From positions 5,704,001-5,768,000 of the forward strand of contig NZ_CP036289.1 in assembly GCF_007748115.1 (NCBI RefSeq): DNA of 64,000 nucleotides. The letters run 5' to 3'. This document shows positions 52,574-60,550 of this stretch, in pieces. The notes below the pieces were generated by a model. That model searched no databases. It was not told the DNA's origin and saw nothing but the letters and a program-made list of their open reading frames with translations. The stretch is from Bremerella volcania. GTDB lineage: Bacteria > Planctomycetota > Planctomycetia > Pirellulales > Pirellulaceae. The position numbers and the translations under genes are program-made. Each line of letters starts with the position of its first letter. The first letter of the stretch is position 1.

Positions 52574-55177
52574 ATGATTCGACCATTGAGTACGGCAGCT
52601 TTACTGCTGGGTCTTTGCGTTTTGCTGATCGCGTCATCTTCAGCCCATGCCGCGCAGCTTGAACTGAAGAAGGGGGACAAGATTGTCTACATCGGCAATA
52701 CGCTTGCCGAGCGAATGCAATACTTCCCGCACTTCGAGACAAGGCTTCAGGCCCGCTTTCCCGAGCTGAACCTGGTCGTTCGCGACCTGGGCTGGTCGGC
52801 CGATGAACTGACGTTGCGTCCTCGCAGTAAAGACTTCTACGATCACGGCACGCGTCTGGAAGATCACAAGCCGAACGTCATCATGGCGTTCTTTGGCTTC
52901 AATGAATCGTTCGCTGGCGCCAAGGGACTCCCCAAGTTCGAGAAGGACCTGGAGAAGTTCATCACCGACACCAAGAAGAGCAAGTACGACGGCAAGTCTC
53001 CGACGCTCGTTCTCGTTTCTCCCATTCCGCACGAAGACCTCCACTCGCGTTTCCTGCCCACTGGCGAGAAGAACAACGAAAACATCGCCCTGTACGCCGA
53101 GGCCATGCACAAGCTGGCCGACAAGCATGACGTCGTGTACGTCGACGTCTTCGCCCCGATGCTCGAACCGATGGCCGGCGACAGCGATCTGACCATCAAC
53201 GGCATTCACTTGAACGACCAAGGCTACCAGCTGTTTGGCAAGGTTCTCGATGAAGGTCTCTTCGGTCCTGCTCCCACGTACAAGACCGATCTGGCCACGC
53301 TCTACCCGGAAGTGAAAGAGAAGGACCTGCAGTTCTTCTACGATCACCGGGCGGTCAATGGCTTCTACATCTATGGCGGCCGTAAGAACCCCTTCGGCGT
53401 GGTCAACTTTCCGGCCGAGTTCACCAAGCTGCGAAAGATGATCGAGAACCGCGATCAGCGCATCTGGAAGGTCGCCAACGGCGAAAGCGTTCCCGAGCAA
53501 ATCGACGACAGCAACACCGGCGATTTCACCGCGATCGAAACGAACGTGAATCGTCCGGTCGATATCTTCAACCCGGAAGCGGAAGCGAAGACCTTCTCGC
53601 TGCCTGAGGGTTACGAGATTAATTTGTTCGCCTCGGAAGTGGAGTTCCCTGATCTGGAAAACCCGGTCCAATTGGCCTTCGATGCCAAGGGACGTCTGTG
53701 GGTCACCACCATGGAAAGCTACCCGATGTACTTGCCAGGCACGCCTCCGGACGACAAGGTGCTGATCCTGGAAGATACCGACGGCGACGGCCAGGCCGAC
53801 AAGCAAACGGTCTTCGCCGATGGCCTGCACGTGCCGACCGGGATCGAAATCGGTGACGGAGGTGCGTACGTTGCCCAGCAGCCGAACCTGATGTTCCTGA
53901 AAGACACCAACGGCGACGATAAAGCCGACGAGCGAACGCTCATCCTGCACGGCTTCGATTCGGCCGACTCGCATCACTCGATCAGTGCGTTCACGTGGGG
54001 CCCTGGCGGTGCGTTGTACTTCCAGGAAGGAACCTTCCATCAATCGCAGATCGAAACGCCTTATGGTCCCGAACGCGTCGCCAACGCAGGCATCTTCCGC
54101 TACGAGCCGTTGACGGAAAAGCTGGATATCTTCGTCTCTTATGGTTTCGCGAACCCCTGGGGTCACACGTTTGACGACTGGGGCCAGAACTTTGTGGCCG
54201 ATGCTTCCGGCGGTGCCAACTACTTCGGTGCGGCTTTCAGCGGCGACGTGGTGTATCCGCAAAAGCATGGGCGCATGAATCAGTTCCTCACCAAGCAGTG
54301 GCGTCCGACCGCTGGCTGCGAAATCGTTTCCAGTCGCAACTTCCCTGAGTCGGCCCAAGGCAATTACTTGCTGAACAACTGCATCGGTTTCCAGGGGATT
54401 CTGCAGTACAAGGTCAAGGACGAGGGCAGCGGTTTCCATGCCGATCCGGTCGACCCGCTGTTGGTCTCGAAAGACACCAGCTTCCGCCCGGTCGATATTC
54501 AGTTCGGCCCCGATGGTGCTCTGTACATCGTTGACTGGTACAACCCGCTGGTCGGTCACATGCAGCACTCGCTGCGTGATCCGAAGCGTGACAAGCATCA
54601 CGGTCGTATCTGGCGAATTCGCTACACCGGCAACGACCTGGTGAAAGCCCCGAAGATCGACGGTGCCTCCGTGCTCCAACTGCTCGATCTTTTGAAAGAG
54701 CCCGAATACCGTACCCGTTACCGCGTTCGTCGCGAACTCCGCAACCACGACGGCCAGGAAGTTTCTGCGGCCCTCGAAACGTGGATGGCTGGTCTCGACA
54801 AAAACGATCCGTGGTACAACCATCACTTGCTGGAAGCCCTGTGGGTAAAGCAGAACTTGGACCTGGTCGATGCCGACCTGCTCAAGCGAATGCTGACCGA
54901 TAGTGACTTCCGTGCTCGTGCGGCGGCCACTCGCGTGTTGTGCTACTGGCGCGATCGCGTCCCAGGTTCGCTTGATCTATTGGAAACGCAGGTCAACGAC
55001 GAAAACCCGCGCGTCCGCCTGGAAGCCATCCGAGCCCTCAGCTTCTTTGATGGCGAAGACGTGGAACGTGCCCAGGAAATCGCTTTGCAATCGCTTCTTC
55101 ACGACCAGGACTACTACCTGGAATATACGTTGAAGGAAACGTTGGAGACGCTCGAAAAGCGTGCCAAGCAAGGCTAG
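52574..55177 (+). CDS. secreted GDSL-like / membrane-bound dehydrogenase-type protein with HEAT repeats
   Basis: An 867-residue exported protein. After a signal peptide (about 1-27, ending AHA-AQ), residues 28-240 are SGNH/GDSL-like with altered blocks (IGNTLAERM replaces GDS; FGFNESF; INGIHLNDQGY). Residues about 330-720 form the planctomycete membrane-bound-dehydrogenase beta-propeller (FDAKGRLWVTTMESYPMY, EDTDGDGQADKQTVFADGLHVPTG, PDGALYIVDWYNP). The end is HEAT-like helices (about 760-860). Such proteins usually also carry a CxxCH heme domain in the same chain; it is missing here but encoded by the next gene. The start has AGGA 5 bases upstream. A terminator separates the two genes. Confidence 0.87.
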   Translation: MIRPLSTAALLLGLCVLLIASSSAHAAQLELKKGDKIVYIGNTLAERMQYFPHFETRLQARFPELNLVVRDLGWSADELTLRPRSKDFYDHGTRLEDHKPNVIMAFFGFNESFAGAKGLPKFEKDLEKFITDTKKSKYDGKSPTLVLVSPIPHEDLHSRFLPTGEKNNENIALYAEAMHKLADKHDVVYVDVFAPMLEPMAGDSDLTINGIHLNDQGYQLFGKVLDEGLFGPAPTYKTDLATLYPEVKEKDLQFFYDHRAVNGFYIYGGRKNPFGVVNFPAEFTKLRKMIENRDQRIWKVANGESVPEQIDDSNTGDFTAIETNVNRPVDIFNPEAEAKTFSLPEGYEINLFASEVEFPDLENPVQLAFDAKGRLWVTTMESYPMYLPGTPPDDKVLILEDTDGDGQADKQTVFADGLHVPTGIEIGDGGAYVAQQPNLMFLKDTNGDDKADERTLILHGFDSADSHHSISAFTWGPGGALYFQEGTFHQSQIETPYGPERVANAGIFRYEPLTEKLDIFVSYGFANPWGHTFDDWGQNFVADASGGANYFGAAFSGDVVYPQKHGRMNQFLTKQWRPTAGCEIVSSRNFPESAQGNYLLNNCIGFQGILQYKVKDEGSGFHADPVDPLLVSKDTSFRPVDIQFGPDGALYIVDWYNPLVGHMQHSLRDPKRDKHHGRIWRIRYTGNDLVKAPKIDGASVLQLLDLLKEPEYRTRYRVRRELRNHDGQEVSAALETWMAGLDKNDPWYNHHLLEALWVKQNLDLVDADLLKRMLTDSDFRARAAATRVLCYWRDRVPGSLDLLETQVNDENPRVRLEAIRALSFFDGEDVERAQEIALQSLLHDQDYYLEYTLKETLETLEKRAKQG

Positions 55178-55211
55178 TTTTTGAATTACAATGAATGTTT
55201 GATGACTAAGG

Positions 55212-55246
55212 AAGAGTCATCCTCGACTGGGGATGGCTCTTTTTTT
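55212..55246 (+). terminator. strong intrinsic terminator between the dehydrogenase and cytochrome genes
   Basis: AAGAGTCATCC (55212-55222) and GGATGGCTCTT (55231-55241) form an 11-bp stem with one G-U, an 8-base loop and seven T (55240-55246). Confidence 0.85.
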
Positions 55247-55284
55247 GGACAGACCGCCTGCCTAACTTTCGGAACAGACCAACG

Positions 55285-57054
55285 ATGCTGAATCGAATTT
55301 TCCTCCCTTGTTATTTGTTGCTTGCGTGTGTGCTGCTGGCGACTCCACAAACCGCATTCGCCCAGGGGGCGACCGATGCGATGGTTCGCTTGCTGCAAAG
55401 TGGCAAGCTGCCGGAGTCTCGCGTCGGGACGGTGATCGGCATGATTGCCGAACGAGGCAATGCCGAGAACCTGGGGATCCTCTTTCAGGAAGCTACCAAG
55501 CCGGACGGCTTCAGCCCGGCCTTGAAGCTCGAGTCGCTCGAGGCTTTGAAGAAAGCTAGCGAGAGCCGTAACCTGGTTCCCGCTGGCGATCTCTCGGCAA
55601 TTGGCGACCTGATTGCCAGCGACGACCACAGCCTGAAAACGCTGGGCATCGAGCTGGCAGGCCTCTGGAAAGTCGAAGCCACCGCCGACACGCTGGCAGC
55701 GATTGCCCTTGATAACAACAAGCCGCTCAAACTGCGCCGCCTGGCGATCGGCTCGCTGATCGCGACCGGCAGCGACAAAACGGCCAACACGGTCGCCAAG
55801 CTGACCAGTGAAGAGCAACCTCTTTCGATCCGCTACCTGGGAGTCTCGGCGCTGACCAACATCGACGTCCAAAAGGCCGCCGAGGCCGCGGCCAAGGTGC
55901 TCAGCGGGGCCGATACGTCGACCGATCCGGCCGACATGATCGACGCGTTCCTGGCCGACACCAAAGGGCCGGACGCTCTGGCCGCCGCGCTCGAAGGTAA
56001 AAAGCTCGACGGCGACGTGGCCAAAATGTGTCTGCGTCAGATGTACTCGGTCGGCCGTTCCGACGCTTCGCTGGTCAACGTGCTGAGCGCTGCCGCCGGC
56101 ATCGACAACAATCCCGATCCACTCACCAACGAACAACTGCAAACGCTCGTCGCCCAGGTTTTGAAAAAGGGGGACCCGGCTCGCGGGGAAGAAATCTTCC
56201 GCCGCAAGGAACTCAGCTGCCTGAAGTGTCACGCCATCAGTGGCGCCGGAGGGCAGATCGGTCCCGACCTGAGCCCCGTCGGTGCGACCAGCCCGGTCGA
56301 CTACGTGATCAATTCGATCCTCTTCCCAGAGATGGCCGTCAAGGAAGCGTACATCATGAAGTCGATCGTCGACTTCGACGGCAAGATGCACCAAGGCATC
56401 GTCGCCGACGAGAACGAGGACCGCACCATCCTGAAAGATGCCAACGGCAACGAAATCATCATTCCGGCCGACGACATCGATCTGGAAAAGGAAGGGGGCT
56501 CGCTCATGCCCAAGGGGCTGGCGAACTTCCTGACCGAAGACGAATTCCTCGACCTGGTGGCCTACGTTGCCCAGCTGGGCAAGCCTGGCCCTTACGGCAT
56601 TCGCAGCGAACCGACCATTCAGCGCTGGCGCGTCCTGAAGGAAGTTCCCGATGCGCTGCAAGGGGAAGCGAATCCGTCGACCGGCGAGTTTGAATCGCAG
56701 ATTCTCGGGCTCGACGCCGATGCCTGGCTGCCGGTCTACGGCAAGGTCAACGGCGAGTTGCCATTAGCCGACCTGAGCGAGATCGATAGCCCCGTGCTGT
56801 TTTTGCAAGGTGAAATCGAAGTCGTTGACGGGGGTGACATCGGCGTCGAGATGAATCCCAAGCAAGGGGTCACCGCGTGGATCATCGACGACGAATTCCC
56901 CGGCAACGAGCCGATTCAAACCAGCGTGCTGCCAGGACGCCACAAGATCACCTTTCGATTGGACAAGCGAACCTTCCCCGGCCAAACCTTTCGCGCCGTC
57001 GTCACCAAGCCCGCTGGCTCGGCCGCGCAGTACACGGTGGTAGGTGGAAGTTAG
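55285..57054 (+). CDS. secreted HEAT-repeat / c-type cytochrome protein
   Basis: A 589-residue protein with a signal peptide (about 1-28, ending AFA-QG), HEAT-like helices (about 30-300) and a heme c site CLKCH (312-316) in a PVC-type heme-binding domain (GGQIGPDLSPVG, VAYVAQLG). A C-terminal beta-rich domain (about 450-589) has FLQGEIEVVDGGDIGVEM and VLPGRHKITFRLDKRTF. It probably accepts electrons from the dehydrogenase-like protein encoded upstream, but is expressed after a strong terminator. Its start lies 39 bases past that terminator. Confidence 0.87.
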   Translation: MLNRIFLPCYLLLACVLLATPQTAFAQGATDAMVRLLQSGKLPESRVGTVIGMIAERGNAENLGILFQEATKPDGFSPALKLESLEALKKASESRNLVPAGDLSAIGDLIASDDHSLKTLGIELAGLWKVEATADTLAAIALDNNKPLKLRRLAIGSLIATGSDKTANTVAKLTSEEQPLSIRYLGVSALTNIDVQKAAEAAAKVLSGADTSTDPADMIDAFLADTKGPDALAAALEGKKLDGDVAKMCLRQMYSVGRSDASLVNVLSAAAGIDNNPDPLTNEQLQTLVAQVLKKGDPARGEEIFRRKELSCLKCHAISGAGGQIGPDLSPVGATSPVDYVINSILFPEMAVKEAYIMKSIVDFDGKMHQGIVADENEDRTILKDANGNEIIIPADDIDLEKEGGSLMPKGLANFLTEDEFLDLVAYVAQLGKPGPYGIRSEPTIQRWRVLKEVPDALQGEANPSTGEFESQILGLDADAWLPVYGKVNGELPLADLSEIDSPVLFLQGEIEVVDGGDIGVEMNPKQGVTAWIIDDEFPGNEPIQTSVLPGRHKITFRLDKRTFPGQTFRAVVTKPAGSAAQYTVVGGS

Positions 57055-57164
57055 TCGACTGACAGTGAAATTAAGGTCAGCGCATGCGTGAACTGGGTTC
57101 CGATCGATGGGGAACTCTAGCTGGTGATGCTGGGTGAAGGGCGTTCTAAAAACCCTCACCCTAG

Positions 57165-57187
57165 CCCTCTCCCTGCGAGGGAGAGGG
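57165..57187. repeat. short palindromic repeat, CTCTCCCT type (copy 2)
   Basis: CCCTCTCCCT-GCG-AGGGAGAGGG: perfect 10-bp arms, preceded by CCCTCACCCTAG. It shares its core with 43958-43976 and lies just before the stop-side end of the opposite-strand gene. Confidence 0.7.
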
Positions 57188-57194
57188 GACAAGA

Positions 57195-57815
57195 TTATGC
57201 TGGCGGGCCGCGTTCTTTGGCTGGATCCGTATTGGGTGACATGCCCACGTCTTCGTGGGCATGGCTTGCTTGTTCCTGACGGCAGGGTCTACGCGATTCA
57301 TGCCCAGCGACCTTCATGGCATGCCCGTGCGGACGTGGGCATGGCACGCTTTCTTTCTTGAGCAGCTTCTTGAGGCGTTTGATTTCGCTCCCTTGCCGGT
57401 CGAGCACCTTGAGGTGAAACGTTACCCAGGCCAGCGCGCGATCGAGCCTGCCGGCGGAGGGGACCTTCAGCCCGTCGATCATTTCGCCGACGAAACGCTT
57501 TTGCTTCGGTCGTTTCGCAACAGGCTTAGCAGGCGCAAAGAGGGTCGAACGACGTTCGACCGCGGCGTCATCAGAATTCCCAATGGAAACGTCCGCGTTC
57601 TTGGAAACAGGCGTGGAAGGCTGTTGTTGCGGCTCTTCGACTTTCGGTGCCGGATCGATCGCGATCACCAACTGACCCACGACGTCGGCTGGGATTTCGA
57701 CCATTGTTCCACACGACGAACAGACGTAGTGTTTGCCAGCGCGCACCACGACCTGCGGTTTGTTCTCGCGTGAGAACGCTCCGTTTGCTTTAGGGAGGTG
57801 GTGTGTTGTTGACAT
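57195..57815 (-). CDS. small zinc-ribbon-like protein with a repeat-derived C-terminus
   Basis: A 206-residue frame. The N-terminal part from MSTTHHLPKANG has CSSCG (about residues 32-36), a possible zinc-binding turn, followed by a Pro/Gln-rich segment, a basic stretch (RPKQKRFVGEMIDGLKVPSAGRL) and a helix ending KRLKKLLKKE at about 155. The last 50 residues are translated from two palindromic repeats: VPCPRPHGHA and ASHAHEDVGM. A third copy sits upstream of the start. The function is unknown. The start at 57815 has no clear ribosome binding site, and the frame stays open further upstream through the third repeat, so the N-terminus is uncertain. Confidence 0.5.
   Translation of the reverse strand: MSTTHHLPKANGAFSRENKPQVVVRAGKHYVCSSCGTMVEIPADVVGQLVIAIDPAPKVEEPQQQPSTPVSKNADVSIGNSDDAAVERRSTLFAPAKPVAKRPKQKRFVGEMIDGLKVPSAGRLDRALAWVTFHLKVLDRQGSEIKRLKKLLKKESVPCPRPHGHAMKVAGHESRRPCRQEQASHAHEDVGMSPNTDPAKERGPPA
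57240..57263. repeat. palindromic repeat CATGCCCACG type (copy 1)
   Basis: CATGCCCACG-TCTT-CGTGGGCATG: perfect 10-bp arms. Read on the minus strand it encodes the repeat-derived ASHAHEDVGM of the 57195-57815 frame. Confidence 0.75.
57318..57345. repeat. palindromic repeat CATGCCC type (copy 2)
   Basis: GGCATGCCCGTG-CGGA-CGTGGGCATGGC: same family with mismatched inner pairs, loop CGGA as in copy 3. It encodes VPCPRPHGHA in the same frame. Confidence 0.65.
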
Positions 57816-57853
57816 GGTAGTGCTCGATACGTGGTATTGACGAATTTTTCCGA

Positions 57854-57890
57854 AGCCCTGAAAGGGCGACTGATAAAAGCCAGGGGCTGA
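57854..57890 (+). repeat. interspersed repeat AGCCCTGAAAGGGC...AGCCAGGGGC (copy 1)
   Basis: AGCCCTGAAAGGGCGAC then AGCCAGGGGCTGA after seven bases. The first part is a hairpin (GCCCT/AGGGC). A relative occurs on the other strand at 59791-59840, separated by 1.9 kb. This two-part element looks like a family repeat of the genome. Confidence 0.65.
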
Positions 57891-57893
57891 GAG

Positions 57894-57921
57894 GGCATGC
57901 CCACGCGGACGTGGGCATGCC
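57894..57921. repeat. palindromic repeat GGCATGCCCACG type (copy 3)
   Basis: GGCATGCCCACG-CGGA-CGTGGGCATGCC: perfect 12-bp arms with a 4-base loop, upstream of the small protein's start. Confidence 0.8.
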
Positions 57922-58008
57922 ACCCGGAAGCGCGATTGCTTTGTTGGGTGTACGTGCAATTTAGAGGGGGAGCGCTTCAGTGAGATAGTGCGCTTGGAAA
58001 TTTTTTTT

Positions 58009-58076
58009 GTAGGGCCCGCGCGCCGCGGGTCGTGAAGCGGGTACCAAGGGTCCGACCCGCGGCACGCGGGCCCTAC
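58009..58076. repeat. large inverted repeat, 23-bp GC-rich arms
   Basis: Left arm 58009-58031 and right arm 58054-58076 match over 23 bp with a single mismatch; the loop is 22 bases. Arms read GTAGGGCCCGCG(C/T)GCCGCGGGTC. A run of eight T precedes it. It lies past the stop of the kinase gene (minus strand), so it may also terminate that transcript. The near-perfect arms and extreme GC content differ from the genes around. Confidence 0.8.
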
Positions 58077-58085
58077 GAAATAGCC

Positions 58086-59744
58086 CTATTCGTCGTCCAT
58101 CGTGCGGCGGATGCGGCGGACGACGAAGTACTGGATCATTCCGAGAATCAGGATCGACAGCATCATGGCCGTGGCGTCGAAGAAATCGACGTAACCAACC
58201 GGGCGAATGGTTGCGCCGACGACGACGTGCGTCAGGTAGCCTGCGGCGGCCAGGATCATCGTGTACCCGACCAGCCCTTTCTCGTACAAGGTCGCACTGG
58301 CCGCGACCAGCAGCAGATAGATCAGGCTCAGTGGACTTGCCGCACCATGCACCAGAAACAAGAGGCCTGTCAGCAGGACAAAGTTCCAGGTCATCCACGC
58401 GTAAATCGCCACGTTGCGGGTGCTCGGCTTTTCGTACATCCGCTGAAAGAACCATGCCGCCACCGAGAAGGCAATCGCAAACATTACCGAAGCGACGCGA
58501 AACCACGGCTGGGCCGAGACGGGCTCGTGCAGAATGTACGAACTGATCGCGTGGTAGATGAAGAACAGCAGCACGCAGGCCAGCGTGCTGGCCAGGCCAG
58601 GCTTCCGCCGCGCCCAATAGATGATCCGCTCGCCAACTCCCAGCGGCTTGGCCCGGATCGGCTCGTGCCGCAGGTACGATTGCAGGTCGGCGGCAAGCTC
58701 CTTCATGCTGCGATACCGAGCCGCCGGCGTCTTGTGCATGCACTTCAGGCAAATCGTTTCCAGCGCACGAGGAACGTTCCAGTTGAGTTTCCGCGGCGAG
58801 ACCGGGTTCACCGTGCAAATCTGGTCGATCGCTTCCAGAATGTTGCTGGCCGCAAACGGCGGCTTGCCGGTCAACAGCGCGTACAGAATCGCCCCCAAGC
58901 CGTAGATATCCGTCGCCTGATCGATTTGATGATTCTTGCCGGCAGCCTGTTCAGGGGCCATGTAGCCAGGCGAACCGAGGATTTGCCCGGAGTAGGTCAT
59001 CTCGGAATTGCCGTCCATCCGCTTGGCCAGACCGAAGTCGGTCACCCGCGGATGGCCGTCGGCGTCGATCAAGATGTTCGATGGCTTCAAATCGCGATGA
59101 ACGATTCCCATCGAGTGGGCGTGGGCCATGGCCTGGGCGATCTCCAGGACCAACTCCGCGATTCGTTCCGGTGACAAGCCCCCTTCGCGAATCATATCGG
59201 CCAGGCTGCGTCCTTCGACGTACCCCATCGAAAAGAAATGCCGCCCCTGATGATGCCCAACTTCGTAGATCGGCACGATGCCGGCGTGCGAAAGATTCGC
59301 GGCGGCTTCCGCCTCGGCCCGGAAGCGTTGAATCTCTTGAGCGGAGGCAAACTGGCCGGAAAGGATCATCTTCACCGCCACCACGCGTTCCGGCGAAAGC
59401 TGCCGGGCCTTGAAGACGACTCCCATCCCGCCGCGGCCGAGTTCGTCGATCAGTTCGTACCCCGGCACCGATTCGACCGTGTCGGCCTTGCGGTTGGAAG
59501 TGACCGTCCTCTCGGGATCGAGGTCGACCGTTGCCGGCGTGAGATCATCGACGGCAAGATGCTCGTGCAGCGGAGAATTGTCGAGCGCGGAGTTCTCGTC
59601 GTTGGCTAGCATCCGCCGGACTTCATCATGCAGGTCGGCTCGATCGGCGAAGTACTCGGTCAGCCACGCTTCGCGGTCTTCGAGCGGCAATTGAATGGCG
59701 TGCTCGAAGGCCTCGCAAAGTCGCTGGTAATCGTCCGGTGTCAT
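58086..59744 (-). CDS. Ser/Thr protein kinase with polytopic membrane C-terminus
   Basis: A 552-residue kinase. A short helical N-terminal domain (about 1-65) precedes the Hanks kinase domain (about 95-365), with ELGRGGMG, Lys in VVAVKMIL, HRDLKPSNIL, DFGLAKRM and GYMAPEQ. About six transmembrane helices follow (about 380-535). No extracytoplasmic sensor domain is seen. Planctomycetes often place such kinases next to an ECF sigma factor of the X6 type; the sigma gene lies 93 bases upstream on the same strand. The kinase may phosphorylate and tune that factor, which is inferred. Confidence 0.93.
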   Translation of the reverse strand: MTPDDYQRLCEAFEHAIQLPLEDREAWLTEYFADRADLHDEVRRMLANDENSALDNSPLHEHLAVDDLTPATVDLDPERTVTSNRKADTVESVPGYELIDELGRGGMGVVFKARQLSPERVVAVKMILSGQFASAQEIQRFRAEAEAAANLSHAGIVPIYEVGHHQGRHFFSMGYVEGRSLADMIREGGLSPERIAELVLEIAQAMAHAHSMGIVHRDLKPSNILIDADGHPRVTDFGLAKRMDGNSEMTYSGQILGSPGYMAPEQAAGKNHQIDQATDIYGLGAILYALLTGKPPFAASNILEAIDQICTVNPVSPRKLNWNVPRALETICLKCMHKTPAARYRSMKELAADLQSYLRHEPIRAKPLGVGERIIYWARRKPGLASTLACVLLFFIYHAISSYILHEPVSAQPWFRVASVMFAIAFSVAAWFFQRMYEKPSTRNVAIYAWMTWNFVLLTGLLFLVHGAASPLSLIYLLLVAASATLYEKGLVGYTMILAAAGYLTHVVVGATIRPVGYVDFFDATAMMLSILILGMIQYFVVRRIRRTMDDE

Positions 59745-59757
59745 GCAATTCTATGGC

Positions 59758-59770
59758 GCCCCGTTGGGGC
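59758..59770. repeat. GCCCC-GTT-GGGGC palindrome
   Basis: A perfect 5-bp GC stem with loop GTT just upstream of the kinase start, in the 93-base gap. It resembles the other GC-rich repeats of this region. Confidence 0.45.
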
Positions 59771-59790
59771 TCACCTGGTGATTGGTCTTT

Positions 59791-59840
59791 GTTCCAGAGG
59801 CTGACGCCCCTGGCTATTCCATGCCGCCCTTTCAGGGCTA
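59791..59840 (-). repeat. interspersed repeat AGCCCTGAAAGGGC...AGCCAGGGGC (copy 2)
   Basis: On the minus strand it reads TAGCCCTGAAAGGGCGGC, then TAGCCAGGGGCGTCAGCC. It shares both halves with 57854-57890 and fills most of the gap between sigma factor and kinase, so it could affect read-through. Confidence 0.65.
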
Positions 59841-60410
59841 GGAGGTTGATGAATTGTCTTCGAGTCGGGCCGTGAGCCAGGCTTTGGCCATCCGCCAGTC
59901 TCCCTTGACAGTCGAGACGGAAACATCGAGCGCCGCGGCGGTTTCTTCGACGGTCATGCCGGCGAAGTAGCGCATCTCGATGATTTTGGCGTGGCGTGGG
60001 TTGAGTTCGGCCAGTTCGGTGAGTAGTTCATCGAGTTCGACCAGGTCGACGTTGTTTTGGGGATCGCCGGCGACGAGACCTTCTTCCAGCGTGATCCGTT
60101 GAGCCCCTTTCCCGCGTTTGGCGGCGTTCTTGGTGCGGGCGTGATCGACCAGGATCCGCCGCATGATATTCGAAGCGACCGCACAAAAGTGCGCTTTCCC
60201 TTTCCACTCGACGCGATTCTGGTCGACGAGTTTTAAGAAGGCCTCATGTACCAAGGCCGTTGCCTGCAGCGTGTGATCGGCCCGTTCGTTCCGCATGTGC
60301 TGGTTGGCAATCCCCTTCAGCTCTTGGTAGAGGATCGGTAGCAGCTTGTCGGCCGCATCCCGTTTGCCTTCGGAAAGAGATGCCAGCAAACTTTCAATGT
60401 CGTCGCTCAT
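59838..60410 (-). CDS. ECF-family RNA polymerase sigma factor (X6-type)
   Basis: A 190-residue sigma factor. Region 2 (about 15-85) has LLPILYQELKGIANQHM and TALVHEAFLKL, and region 4 (about 130-180) has ELNPRHAKIIEMRYFAGMTVEETAAALDVSVSTVKGDWRMA. This pattern fits the planctomycete-rich X6 group. The ATG at 60410 is preceded by GAGGAA. It directs transcription of a special gene set; no anti-sigma factor is seen. The kinase gene follows on the same strand. Confidence 0.93.
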   Translation of the reverse strand: MSDDIESLLASLSEGKRDAADKLLPILYQELKGIANQHMRNERADHTLQATALVHEAFLKLVDQNRVEWKGKAHFCAVASNIMRRILVDHARTKNAAKRGKGAQRITLEEGLVAGDPQNNVDLVELDELLTELAELNPRHAKIIEMRYFAGMTVEETAAALDVSVSTVKGDWRMAKAWLTARLEDNSSTS

Positions 60411-60550
60411 GAAGATAAGGTTCCTCAGTAGGGAGGGCAGGGGGGTCGACTTGATTCTCCTTGCTTCCACGTCTAGCTTAACAGTCGACGGGACGGGGGA
60501 GAATGCGCCGTTGCGTTTTGTTGGCTGGGAAGGAACTTGAAAGGATCTCG

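Noticed and set aside
52640-54826. long open frame (over 700 codons) on the minus strand inside the dehydrogenase gene
   Set aside because: It is antisense to a clearly coding plus-strand gene and its translation is rich in Arg, His, Val and Asp with no recognisable motif; GC-rich codon use opens such frames.
55186-56661. minus-strand frame of about 490 codons opposite the cytochrome gene
   Set aside because: Antisense shadow; the plus strand has signal peptide and CxxCH.
57240-57921. CRISPR array
   Set aside because: The palindromes are three, unevenly spaced and different in length, with no regular repeat-spacer pattern and no cas genes.
57195-57959. longer reading of the small zinc-ribbon-like protein from 57959
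   Set aside because: The extra N-terminal residues would be translated from a palindromic repeat and upstream non-coding sequence; the start at 57815 begins just before the recognisable body.
58032-59174. plus-strand frame opposite the Ser/Thr kinase gene
   Set aside because: Covers the kinase catalytic region on the other strand, with Arg/His-rich translation; no support.
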